Positions 1 through 7,511 of a DNA stretch of 64,000 nucleotides are shown here, piece after piece; within the stretch, counting starts at the first letter, position 1, and the number at the start of each line of letters is the position of its first letter. Where the stretch lies: positions 372,001-436,000 of the forward strand of contig OZ242002.1 in assembly GCA_965204665.1 (NCBI GenBank), in the 5' to 3' direction. The position numbers were made by a program, and so were the translations under genes. Below the pieces are notes generated by a model. That model saw nothing but the letters and a program-made list of their open reading frames with translations. It did not search any database and was not told the DNA's origin. Source of the DNA: Nemesobacter sp965204665. GTDB taxonomy: Bacteria > Desulfobacterota_D > UBA1144 > Nemesobacterales > Nemesobacteraceae.

Positions 1-474
1 GTATCCGTTCAGAACCTCCGTTCTCTGGACATAAACGAGATGCTGCTCGATATAATCTTCCTTGAATCCAATCTGTACAGAAACATAAAATTCATACACA
101 ATCTCGATGTCACGATTCCTCCTGTTCCCGGAGACCTGAATTCTCTCAAGCAGGTATTCGTAAACATCATACAGAACGCCGCGGCATCGATTGAGGACGA
201 GGGAAGCGTAACAATATCCACCAGATGGACAACCGACTACAGAATACGGAACAGAAACACCGTCGTGATATCGGTGAGAGATACGGGAACCGGAATAAGG
301 GAAGAGGACAGAAAAAAGATATTCACGCCGTTTTTTTCAGCAAGAAAAAACGGCACGGGGCTCGGACTCTTCATATCGAATCAGATAATAGCCAAGCACG
401 GAGGTATAATCAAAGTAACCAGCACGGAGAAAAAAGGGTCGGAATTCTGTATAGAAATTCCAGCAGAACCTTGA
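1..474 (+). CDS. Sensor histidine kinase, C-terminal part (NtrB-like)
   Basis: Partial gene: the reading frame is open from base 1, so the N-terminal sensor and dimerisation parts lie outside the window. What is visible is the ATP-binding catalytic (HATPase_c) domain: an N-box around FVNIIQNAAASI, a G1 box DTGTGI and a G2 box GTGLGLFI. Such kinases autophosphorylate a histidine and pass the phosphate to a response regulator. The cognate regulator is almost surely the sigma-54 activator that starts 36 bases downstream on the same strand. The NtrB/NtrC/AtoS type fits the domain style; the signal cannot be told because the sensor part is missing. Nitrogen sensing is plausible given glnB-glnA 4 kb away, but that is inference. 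Confidence 0.9.
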   Translation, partial: VSVQNLRSLDINEMLLDIIFLESNLYRNIKFIHNLDVTIPPVPGDLNSLKQVFVNIIQNAAASIEDEGSVTISTRWTTDYRIRNRNTVVISVRDTGTGIREEDRKKIFTPFFSARKNGTGLGLFISNQIIAKHGGIIKVTSTEKKGSEFCIEIPAEP

Positions 475-509
475 ACCCGATACAGTATTTTTCCCGGAAG
501 GAACCGTAT

Positions 510-1916
510 ATGGAAAACAGAATCCTCATAGTAGATGATGAAGAAGACATCAGATGGATACTTCAGACTTCTTTGAAGAAATCCGGGTTTGATGCGGATT
601 GTTCAGAAAACGGAGAAGATGCCGTCCGCAAAGCATCTGAAAACTCCTACTCCCTTCTACTGCTTGACATAAACATGCGGGACATGAGCGGTTTCGAGGT
701 TCTCGCTCAATTAAGAGACAGCGGCGTCGACACTCCTGTCATATTCATCACTGCGGAGAACACCCCGGACAACGCCATAGATTCCATCCGTCTCGGAGCT
801 TACGACTACCTCACCAAACCGTTTGATCTCGACGAGGTGAGGCTGCTCGCGCAGAGAGCCGTAAGAAACTATGCATCCAGAAAAAAAGTGAAAGGTTCCG
901 CAGCCGGAGAAGAAGGTTCACTGCGGGAAATCGTCGGCAGTTCTCCGAAGATGCTGGACATATACAAGTTAGTCGGACGCACAGCCGAAAGAGACATCAC
1001 GGTGCTCATAACCGGAGAGAGCGGAACCGGAAAGGAAGTCATTGCGAAATCAATTCACAATACCAGTCCACGAAAGGAGAGAAGACTTGTCTCGGTAAAT
1101 ATATCCGCCATCCCCAGGGAACTTATCGAAAGCGAACTGTTCGGCTATGAAAAAGGAGCGTTCACCGGCGCGGCTTCTCTCAAGAAAGGAAGGTTTGAGG
1201 AGGCGCAGGGCGGAACCCTCCATATGGACGAAATAGGAGAACTTTCCGTCGACCTGCAGTCAAAACTCCTCCGGGCAATAGAGGAAAACAAGATATACCG
1301 ACTCGGGGGTGAAAAACCGGTACCTATCGACGTAAGGATAATCGCCAGCACCAATAAAAACCTCAGAGAAGCGGTAGAAGAGGGATCCTTCAGAGAAGAT
1401 CTCTTCTACAGGCTAAACGTAATCAACATATACCTTCCTCCCTTGAGGGAAAGAAGAGAAGAGATAAGTGAACTTGCTGAGCATTTTCTCGACAAATACT
1501 CACCGGAACTTACCACGGAAAGAAAGATTCTTTCCCCTGAAGCCGGCAAAGAACTTGCCAAGCACAGCTGGCCCGGGAATGTGAGAGAACTTGAAAACAC
1601 GATAAAGCGCCTGCTGATCTTAAATCCCGACACCGTGATAAGCGCAGGTCAGGTAAAAGAAGCAGTTGAATCGGAAACCGTCTGTAAAAAACAATCCCTG
1701 GAATCCGAAGCGGAAAAAGTCATCATGAGCATGCTTGAAAACATGGACTCTCCTCCGAGCGATGTCTATGAGAAAGTGATCGGAAGGTTTGAAAAGCAGT
1801 TAATTGAAATAATGCTGGCAAAAACAAACGGAAACGCCCAGCAGGCGGCGCTCACGCTTGGAATAAACAGAAATACTCTTGCAAAAAAAATAAAGCAACT
1901 GGAGATAAAAAAGTGA
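510..1916 (+). CDS. Sigma-54-dependent response regulator, NtrC family
   Basis: 468-residue transcription activator with three domains. A receiver domain at residues 1-120 has the acidic pair D9/D10, phospho-acceptor D53 and a TKPF lysine loop. An AAA+ domain at about 140-380 has Walker A GESGTGKE (169-176), the sigma-54-contacting GAFTGA loop (216-221), Walker B around HMDEIGEL and the arginine-rich FREDLFYRLNV segment. A C-terminal Fis-type helix-turn-helix reads NAQQAALTLGINRNTLAKK. The ATG at 510 was chosen because it follows a GGAAGGA ribosome site and starts exactly at the receiver domain; the frame is open farther upstream but there it overlaps the kinase gene. It pairs with the upstream kinase. 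The target genes are unknown; NtrC itself is the obvious alternative name. Confidence 0.93.
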   Translation: MENRILIVDDEEDIRWILQTSLKKSGFDADCSENGEDAVRKASENSYSLLLLDINMRDMSGFEVLAQLRDSGVDTPVIFITAENTPDNAIDSIRLGAYDYLTKPFDLDEVRLLAQRAVRNYASRKKVKGSAAGEEGSLREIVGSSPKMLDIYKLVGRTAERDITVLITGESGTGKEVIAKSIHNTSPRKERRLVSVNISAIPRELIESELFGYEKGAFTGAASLKKGRFEEAQGGTLHMDEIGELSVDLQSKLLRAIEENKIYRLGGEKPVPIDVRIIASTNKNLREAVEEGSFREDLFYRLNVINIYLPPLRERREEISELAEHFLDKYSPELTTERKILSPEAGKELAKHSWPGNVRELENTIKRLLILNPDTVISAGQVKEAVESETVCKKQSLESEAEKVIMSMLENMDSPPSDVYEKVIGRFEKQLIEIMLAKTNGNAQQAALTLGINRNTLAKKIKQLEIKK

Positions 1917-1919
1917 GAT

Positions 1920-2585
1920 TTACCCTTCAAGTTTTGAAAGCGCATCGCAGGCAGCAGCCTGCTCGGACCGTTTTTTGCTGCTTCCCTCTCCCGTCCCTAC
2001 GAGACCGGAAAACACCCTGACCTCGGTGACAAATGTTTTTCTGTGCTGAGGACCCCGTTCACAAACCACCCTGTACTCGGGCACACAACCGTTTTTTCTC
2101 TGAACAATCTGCTGAAGTTCCGTTTTCGCATCCCTCGGGAAAATTTCCTTTTCAAAATCACATCCCAGCAGTTCGGCCACAATTTCGAAAGTTTCTGCGT
2201 AACCGGCGTCAAGGTAAACGGCTCCCACAACAGCCTCAAAAGCGTCTTCAAGATTCGATTCCCTGTCCCTGCCTCCGGAAGATTCCTCCCCTTTTCCAAG
2301 ACTCAGACACTTTCCGAGATCAAGTTCTCTTGCGTATTTAGCAAAACTTTTTTCATTTACCAATTGCGCCTTCGCTCGGCTGAGACCGCCTTCAGAAAGC
2401 GCAGGATATTTTTCATAGAACATCACAGATACAATAGACCCTATGACCGCATCGCCAAGGAACTCAAGCCTCTCGTTGCTTGCGCACGAAAACTCGTTAG
2501 CATAGGAACTATGGGTAAGAGCCGTTCTGAGCAGTTCAGGGTTCTTGAATTTGTACCCGAGTTTCTGTTCGATATGCCGGATCAT
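1920..2585 (-). CDS. rnc: Ribonuclease III
   Basis: 221-residue endoribonuclease that cuts double-stranded RNA during rRNA and mRNA processing. The N-terminal catalytic domain carries the signature NERLEFLGDAVIG and the second metal-binding segment EDAFEAVVGAVYLDAGY; the C-terminal third is a double-stranded-RNA-binding domain beginning near KTELQQIVQ and ending with the GSSKKRSEQAAA segment. Length matches the family (220-230 residues). It converges on the upstream regulator gene with only three bases between the stop codons and no terminator hairpin that I can see. There is no era gene next to it here, which is a common but not universal neighbour. Confidence 0.96.
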   Translation of the reverse strand: MIRHIEQKLGYKFKNPELLRTALTHSSYANEFSCASNERLEFLGDAVIGSIVSVMFYEKYPALSEGGLSRAKAQLVNEKSFAKYARELDLGKCLSLGKGEESSGGRDRESNLEDAFEAVVGAVYLDAGYAETFEIVAELLGCDFEKEIFPRDAKTELQQIVQRKNGCVPEYRVVCERGPQHRKTFVTEVRVFSGLVGTGEGSSKKRSEQAAACDALSKLEG

Positions 2586-3249
2586 CAGAGAATGATATAA
2601 TAATCAACCATCTTGGAACTCCAAAAAACCTTCGGTCGTTAATTTCCCGCCTACATAACTCGGCATATTAATTGACGCGCCATATTTAATATCGCAGGAT
2701 TCCCGCATCGCCATAGCGTCTCACGGCCTAGAGTTTTCAATAAAAATTGATGCGACAACTACTACTGTCAAAGTGAGAGACTGCATGCGTATGCTGAGCA
2801 ACTTGTCGCCGAAAACGGGTTGCGGAGGATTGCTGAATTTTTAAGACTTTGTGCACAATAAATACGCATCCGACTTGAAACTCCAGAAACTTAGAAGAAA
2901 CGAGTCTGAATATTATGAGAAGAAACCTGCTCGCCGGCACATCTTAAAAATATTCAATATCAGCTGAAAAGTTACGGTGACCACCAGCTGTACAACTGAC
3001 CACATAAAACGGCTTAAAACTGCATACTTGGCAGCCTATGCGGGCATATTTATTAACCGTGATACAGAGGCGCCGGTGGATGGGATGGCTTTGTTGCTGG
3101 TGGGGTGTCTGTTATGATAACAAGACGGGCAAGCAATGCCCTCGGCAGATAACCCCATATACTCGTCCCGTTTACCCCAAACGCTAAAAAACCGACCTCC
3201 ATAGAACCCATCTAGCTGGCTTTAACGTGCAAAGGCGCATTTAAGTATG
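2586..3249. other. Gene-free stretch upstream of rnc
   Basis: About 660 bases with no convincing coding frame. The longest frame (67 codons on the minus strand near 2737-2940) has no ribosome site and no recognisable protein character. The left part should contain the rnc promoter, but I see no hexamer pair good enough to mark. Confidence 0.5.
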
Positions 3250-3259
3250 CCCCCCCCCC
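3250..3259. repeat. Poly-C run of ten, directly after the stop of the 3262-3795 gene
   Basis: Ten consecutive C on the plus strand (G on the coding strand of the neighbouring gene), starting two bases beyond the TAA stop of the minus-strand secreted-protein gene. It is one of five G/C runs of nine or more in the window. Here it lies outside the reading frame, so any length change would not shift the protein as annotated. Confidence 0.85.
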
Positions 3260-3261
3260 TT

Positions 3262-3795
3262 TTACTCATCCAGTCGGGTCTTGCCGCCTGCTGCAAGTAA
3301 CCGACAGGCATGTTCTTCCTGTTTCAGGACTAGTGCTATTGACCAATGAGGGTTGTCAGGAAGGGCTCTTTTGCGAAAGCTAACACCACTTGGCAATGGG
3401 ATTGGGCCCATTACACTTTCCATGCCAGCAACACGCCCTGTTCCGTTCTTGTTTGAGTAATACCTTCTCTGGATCACTTTCCAGACCATAGGGTCTTGGC
3501 AGTTATATGATACTACAACTATGCTTGACAGATAATCGGAGTAGCATAGTTGACCTCGACAGGGTGGTTGCCTTGTTTTGTAGTTTATCAGTGTTTCCAT
3601 ATAAACAGGATTTAACTCAAACTCCCCCATTACCATTTTGTCCCCGATTAGAAGAAGTTTTTCATCGGCAAAATAATGATTGCCATATGGATCGGTACCC
3701 ATATAAACCCAACCGTCTGGAGGTTTTACGTCTTCTGTGGAAAAAGCATTAACTGACAACACCAGCAACAAAACTACGCCCGTTAACCTTTTCAT
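3262..3795 (-). CDS. Secreted protein, possibly surface-adhesin E-like
   Basis: 177-residue protein with a clear N-terminal signal peptide (MKRLTGVVLLLVLSVNAFS). The mature part begins with a W-x-x-x-G-x-D-P-Y-G-x-x-Y-F-A-D pattern, has a central Y-K-T-R segment and two cysteines near CRGQLC, and later a conserved-looking S-Y-N-C-x-D segment followed by R-R-Y-Y-S. This pattern reminds me of the small 'surface-adhesin protein E' domain (short beta-rich secreted proteins with a Y-x-D start and a conserved cysteine before a Y-Y-x-x-x-G motif). That assignment is from memory of the family and is moderate at best. It stands alone between rnc and glnB, with a G-run right after its stop codon. Confidence 0.6.
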   Translation of the reverse strand: MKRLTGVVLLLVLSVNAFSTEDVKPPDGWVYMGTDPYGNHYFADEKLLLIGDKMVMGEFELNPVYMETLINYKTRQPPCRGQLCYSDYLSSIVVVSYNCQDPMVWKVIQRRYYSNKNGTGRVAGMESVMGPIPLPSGVSFRKRALPDNPHWSIALVLKQEEHACRLLAAGGKTRLDE

Positions 3796-4435
3796 GCCGG
3801 CTAATTATACATATACAATGTGGAAGGCACAACAAAAACTCCACCGCAGTCCCGGTAGTAGACTTTGATATTGTGAGACCAGTTGCGTTGTCTAAAAAGT
3901 GTAGATATATCAAGAGGTTTGAGAGGGAGTGAAATTTCTTTCACCTCAAGATCTCCACGAAAAACCCCCTGAAAACCCGAAAAATCAGTTGATTTCGGCC
4001 AAACACCGAAATTTTCATCCCAAACCTAAATCAGTTAAGAAGACATCCGTGAAAAACTTCCAAGAAGATAAACAACTATCTGATATTGATTGTTTTTAAT
4101 GTCTCCATAGAATATTGCTGTTGGACTGGAATTCAAATCAACAGTAAAACCTGCTTTCCCTGAAAGAGTAAATCCATTGGAGTAAACCTAAGGCTGTCTA
4201 CCATTGTGAAGGGAAATCATCTCAAAGATTGTCGTAACCTAACCATCTCAAATTAGTAACAAAATCCGTTGTCTGCAGAAGTGCGAACCCTTCTTAGACT
4301 CACTGCCGTTAAAGAGAGTCAGTCTTCAGAAATCGCTACAACGCAACTTCATTGTATATCATAGTTTCATTATCGGGAAAAACAGGTATCCTGACCTTAT
4401 ATCCATTAAACGCTATCCTCTGGAGGGAATATGAT
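3796..4435. other. Gene-free stretch before glnB
   Basis: About 640 bases without a plausible gene. It contains a short inverted repeat GTGAAATTTCTTTCAC near 3938-3953 and, at 3899-3923, a 25-base string that recurs at 48876-48900 with three mismatches. The right part leads into the glnB promoter. Confidence 0.45.
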
Positions 4436-4476
4436 TTGGTATATTTCTTGACACTAAATATTAAGTGAAGTAAATA
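4436..4476 (+). promoter_or_regulatory. Candidate glnB promoter (sigma-54-like and sigma-70-like overlap)
   Basis: TTGG at 4436-4439 followed after ten bases by G-A at 4450-4451 resembles a sigma-54 -24/-12 element (GG-N10-GC) with an imperfect -12. A perfect sigma-70 -35 TTGACA overlaps it at 4448-4453, with a poor -10 (TAAATA, 4471-4476) at 17 bases. glnB-glnA promoters are commonly under NtrC and sigma-54, which makes the first reading attractive. Neither is certain. Confidence 0.35.
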
Positions 4477-4500
4477 TGCTATTAGGAGGATTTTAATATC

Positions 4501-4839
4501 ATGAAGAAATTAGAGGCTATTATCAAACCTTTCAAACTTGAGGACGTAAAGGAAGGTCTCAGGGAAATAGGAATTCAGGGTCTTACAGTCGTTGAGGTAA
4601 AGGGTTTTGGTCGGCAGAAAGGACACACGGAACTTTACAGGGGGGCTGAATACGTTATAGACTTTATGCCCAAAATAAAGTTAGAAATAGTGGTTACCGA
4701 TGATATGGTCTCCAAGGTAATTGAGACCATCAGGGAAAGAGCCAAAACGGGAAAGATAGGAGACGGAAAAATTTTCATCTTCCCCGCAGAGGATGTTGTG
4801 AGAATCAGAACGGGAGAAAGAGGCGAAGACGCGATATAG
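4501..4839 (+). CDS. glnB: Nitrogen regulatory protein P-II
   Basis: 112-residue PII signal protein, exactly the family's usual length. PII trimers bind ATP/ADP and 2-oxoglutarate and report nitrogen status to GlnE, NtrB and transporters. The T-loop reads RGAEYVIDFMPK with Tyr51 present, the residue uridylylated by GlnD; the B-loop TGKIGDGKIFI is intact. A strong ribosome site TAGGAGGA ends ten bases before the ATG. It is followed 72 bases later by glnA on the same strand, the classic glnBA pair. GlnB rather than GlnK is favoured because the neighbour is glnA and not amtB. Confidence 0.96.
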   Translation: MKKLEAIIKPFKLEDVKEGLREIGIQGLTVVEVKGFGRQKGHTELYRGAEYVIDFMPKIKLEIVVTDDMVSKVIETIRERAKTGKIGDGKIFIFPAEDVVRIRTGERGEDAI

Positions 4840-4911
4840 GGTGTCTCGACCCCACTCCCTTTTCAACTGTTTTATTCCGCAGAAAACACAAATTAAGGAG
4901 GATAGTCAACC

Positions 4912-6354
4912 ATGGCCAGCAAAAGTCAGCCGACTCTTCCGAGTACACCGGAAGAGGTAGTGAAATTTATAGAAGAGTATGATATTGAATTCGTTGATCT
5001 GAGATTTCTTGATTTCATCGGTATGTGGGAGCACTTCACCATACCGGCGGGAGAAGTAGATACCGGGTTCTTCGAGAACGGGCTCGGGTTTGACGGCTCA
5101 AGCATAAGGGGCTGGCAGTCCATAAACGCAAGCGACATGCTTCTTATTCCCGACCCGTCCACATGCAAGGTAGACCCCTTCATGCAGGCCGAAACGCTTG
5201 TAATAATATGTAACATCGAGGACCCCATAACAAGGGAACCTTATACCAGAGACCCGAGAAACATAGCGAGGAAAGCGCTGTCTTTTATGCAGAGCACTAA
5301 AATTGCCGATACTGCGTATTTCGGACCTGAACTTGAGTTCTTTATTTTTGACGACGTAAGGTATGACCAGAGCGCAAGGGCCGGATACTACTTTTTGGAT
5401 TCAGAAGAAGGAATCTGGAACTCGGGTAAGGAAGAAAACCCCAACCTCGCTCATAAAATCAGACATAAGGAAGGCTATTTCCCCACACCGCCTTCCGACA
5501 GCATGCACGACATACGTTCAGAGATGGTAAGCGTTCTGCTTAGTCTGGGCATTGAAATAGAAGCCCATCACCACGAAGTCGCAACAGCGGGACAGGCGGA
5601 AATCGACATGCGTTTCGCTCCAATGCTTCAGATGGGCGACAATATGAAGTGGTACAAATATGTTGTGAAAAACGTTGCTAGGGAGCACGGCAAAACCGTT
5701 ACTTTTATGCCTAAGCCCGTTTTCGGAGACAACGGCTCCGGCATGCATATCCACCAGTCTCTGTGGAAAAAGAACAAACCCCTTTTTGCGGGAAAAGGTT
5801 ATGCTGGAATGAGCGAGTTGGCAATGTACTATATAGGGGGAATCCTCAAGCACGCCAGAGCCATATGCTCGTTCAGCAATCCGATAACCAACTCCTACAG
5901 AAGGCTGGTTCCGGGATTTGAAGCACCGGTAAATCTCGCCTATTCAGCTAGGAACAGAAGCGCCGCGGTGAGGATCCCGATGTATTCACCGAACCCCAAG
6001 GCGAAGAGAATTGAAACCCGGTTTCCCGACCCTTCGTGCAACGGCTATCTGACGTTCTCCGCGATGCTTATGGCGGGGCTTGACGGAATTGAGAATAAAA
6101 TCAAACCAGGAGAACCGCTGGACAAGGACATCTACGCACTGGGGCCGGAAGAACTCAAGGGCATTCCTTCCGTACCGGGTTCGCTTGAAGAAGCCGTAAA
6201 AGCACTTGAAGAGGACCATGAGTTTCTGCTGAAAGGCGAAGTGTTTACAGAAGACGTAATAGAAACATGGATTGACTACAAGATGGAAAATGAAATCAAT
6301 CCGATCAAACTCAGACCGGTTCCATACGAGTTTACGCTCTATTATGACGTATAA
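4912..6354 (+). CDS. glnA: Glutamine synthetase, type I
   Basis: 480 residues, close to the 470 usual for GSI. It joins ammonia to glutamate using ATP. Visible family features are the N-terminal beta-grasp segment (D-x-R-F-x-D-x-x-G), the ATP-site pattern GSGMHIHQSLW, NRSAAVRIP, and the C-terminal EFTLYYDV. The adenylylation loop is conserved (IYALGPEE) with Tyr408 at the position modified by GlnE, so activity is probably controlled by adenylylation as in proteobacteria. The start ATG follows TAAGGAGGA. A strong hairpin lies 36 bases after the stop. glnB upstream and the NtrB/C-type pair nearby make this a nitrogen-assimilation cluster. Confidence 0.97.
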   Translation: MASKSQPTLPSTPEEVVKFIEEYDIEFVDLRFLDFIGMWEHFTIPAGEVDTGFFENGLGFDGSSIRGWQSINASDMLLIPDPSTCKVDPFMQAETLVIICNIEDPITREPYTRDPRNIARKALSFMQSTKIADTAYFGPELEFFIFDDVRYDQSARAGYYFLDSEEGIWNSGKEENPNLAHKIRHKEGYFPTPPSDSMHDIRSEMVSVLLSLGIEIEAHHHEVATAGQAEIDMRFAPMLQMGDNMKWYKYVVKNVAREHGKTVTFMPKPVFGDNGSGMHIHQSLWKKNKPLFAGKGYAGMSELAMYYIGGILKHARAICSFSNPITNSYRRLVPGFEAPVNLAYSARNRSAAVRIPMYSPNPKAKRIETRFPDPSCNGYLTFSAMLMAGLDGIENKIKPGEPLDKDIYALGPEELKGIPSVPGSLEEAVKALEEDHEFLLKGEVFTEDVIETWIDYKMENEINPIKLRPVPYEFTLYYDV

Positions 6355-6389
6355 GCAGCTGACTTAACAAAAAACTGTTTATATGCAGC

Positions 6390-6420
6390 AATCGGGGCGG
6401 GGCATGTCCCCGTCCCGATT
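6390..6420. terminator. Hairpin after glnA
   Basis: Thirteen-base arms (AATCGGGGCGGGG and CCCCGTCCCGATT, one G-T pair) around a five-base CATGT loop. The T-tract after it is weak (GTCTCTT), but the stem is very stable and sits between the convergent ends of glnA and the defence operon, so it may stop transcription from both sides. Confidence 0.7.
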
Positions 6421-6467
6421 GTCTCTTAAAAGAAAACGGTTTCACCTGCATCTTCGCCGTTATGAGG

Positions 6468-7436
6468 TCAGTTGCTGCAACGAGAACTTCTCCCGCATCC
6501 GCACCCTTGGCGCCGACTGCGTCTTTCACCGGTCTCATACTGTCTCTCGACTTCATTTCCCCGCCCGGGCGGCAAGTCCGCCTGCGTACCGAGAACCAGC
6601 CCGTACTCTCGGACCTGTTCGACGAGTTTATCCCATAAGTCGCGCTGTTCGTCGCAAGAGAATCTTCTTCCATTTTCTGCGATACCCTTGGGTGCTTGAG
6701 TATTTTCAGGGTTGAAGCATTCGCTTGAAAGATTGATGACCGGTCTTGCAAAGCCCGAGTCGCCTCCCGCCGGAACTGCAGGGAAAAAACTGTACATTCC
6801 GTGAACCGGGTCGTCAGGCGTCGCTCCTCGATAAAGCCGAAGCTTATTGGCTGATAGTACAGCTTCCGTGTTGGCGACTATCGGACTTACGGTCACATCC
6901 ATGAACTCGTCCGGTACCCGACTGTTCAGTTGCGCATGCGCATCGTGGATGGCGTAGTCGGTAAAATCATTGACTACAAACACCGTATCAAGTTGCCAAT
7001 TGTAGTCTCCGTTGATTTTCTTAGCGCTTCCGAACACTATTATCGAACCCCTGTCCAGACATTTCAGTCCGACCTTCTTTTCGCTCAACTGGCCGCAGTT
7101 CGAATAAAGGAAGCGGTCACCGAAAATAAACGGGTCCGTATTGTGTAGTCCACGGTATTTTTTCTTCGGAACGTAATACGGAGACCAAAGATAGCGAGGA
7201 CATCTTTTATTGTCCTGTCGGTGATTGAATTCGCGGATTATCTCCGATTCCGCCTCCCACTCACCCCATGCCCATAATTCGCCGGACTGCTCTTTGTCTT
7301 CCGCATCAGACCATCTCCCTTGCAACTTCATGAATTTCCGCATGTGGGAGTATTTCAACCGATTCCATCCGCAACCGGTCTCGGGTCCGTGTTCTCCCCC
7401 GGGATGCGGGAACTGAACAAAACGTTTATTGATCAT
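6468..7436 (-). CDS. Unknown protein, last gene of the defence operon
   Basis: 322 residues from the ATG at 7436; an earlier in-frame start at 7457 is possible. It begins 75 bases after the hsdR stop on the same strand, so it is probably co-transcribed. The N-terminal part has an unusual aromatic/His-rich pattern: FVQFPHPGGEHGP, then WGEWEAESEI, and later RYLWSPYYVPKK. I recall proteins with this HPGGEH...WGEWE pattern near restriction-modification genes, but I cannot name a domain. The end of the domain is probably around REYGLVLGTQ; the last 40 residues (Arg- and Cys-rich) look like read-through into non-coding sequence, so a shift or stop loss near 6560 is possible. Confidence 0.6.
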   Translation of the reverse strand: MINKRFVQFPHPGGEHGPETGCGWNRLKYSHMRKFMKLQGRWSDAEDKEQSGELWAWGEWEAESEIIREFNHRQDNKRCPRYLWSPYYVPKKKYRGLHNTDPFIFGDRFLYSNCGQLSEKKVGLKCLDRGSIIVFGSAKKINGDYNWQLDTVFVVNDFTDYAIHDAHAQLNSRVPDEFMDVTVSPIVANTEAVLSANKLRLYRGATPDDPVHGMYSFFPAVPAGGDSGFARPVINLSSECFNPENTQAPKGIAENGRRFSCDEQRDLWDKLVEQVREYGLVLGTQADLPPGRGNEVERQYETGERRSRRQGCGCGRSSRCSN

Positions 7437-7511
7437 CTCGATATTTCTCCGGCACAATAGTGTCGTTTGCTCGATGCTTCTGAATATCGGGTATTACCTC
7501 TATCTGAATCA

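Noticed and set aside
225..509. Longer N-terminus of the NtrC-type regulator (frame open from 225)
   Set aside because: It would overlap the kinase gene, has no ribosome site, and the receiver domain starts exactly at the ATG at 510.
2043..2600. 185-codon plus-strand frame opposite rnc
   Set aside because: Shadow of rnc; the rnc protein is well conserved.
2737..2940. 67-codon minus-strand frame
   Set aside because: No ribosome site, odd composition, no family likeness.
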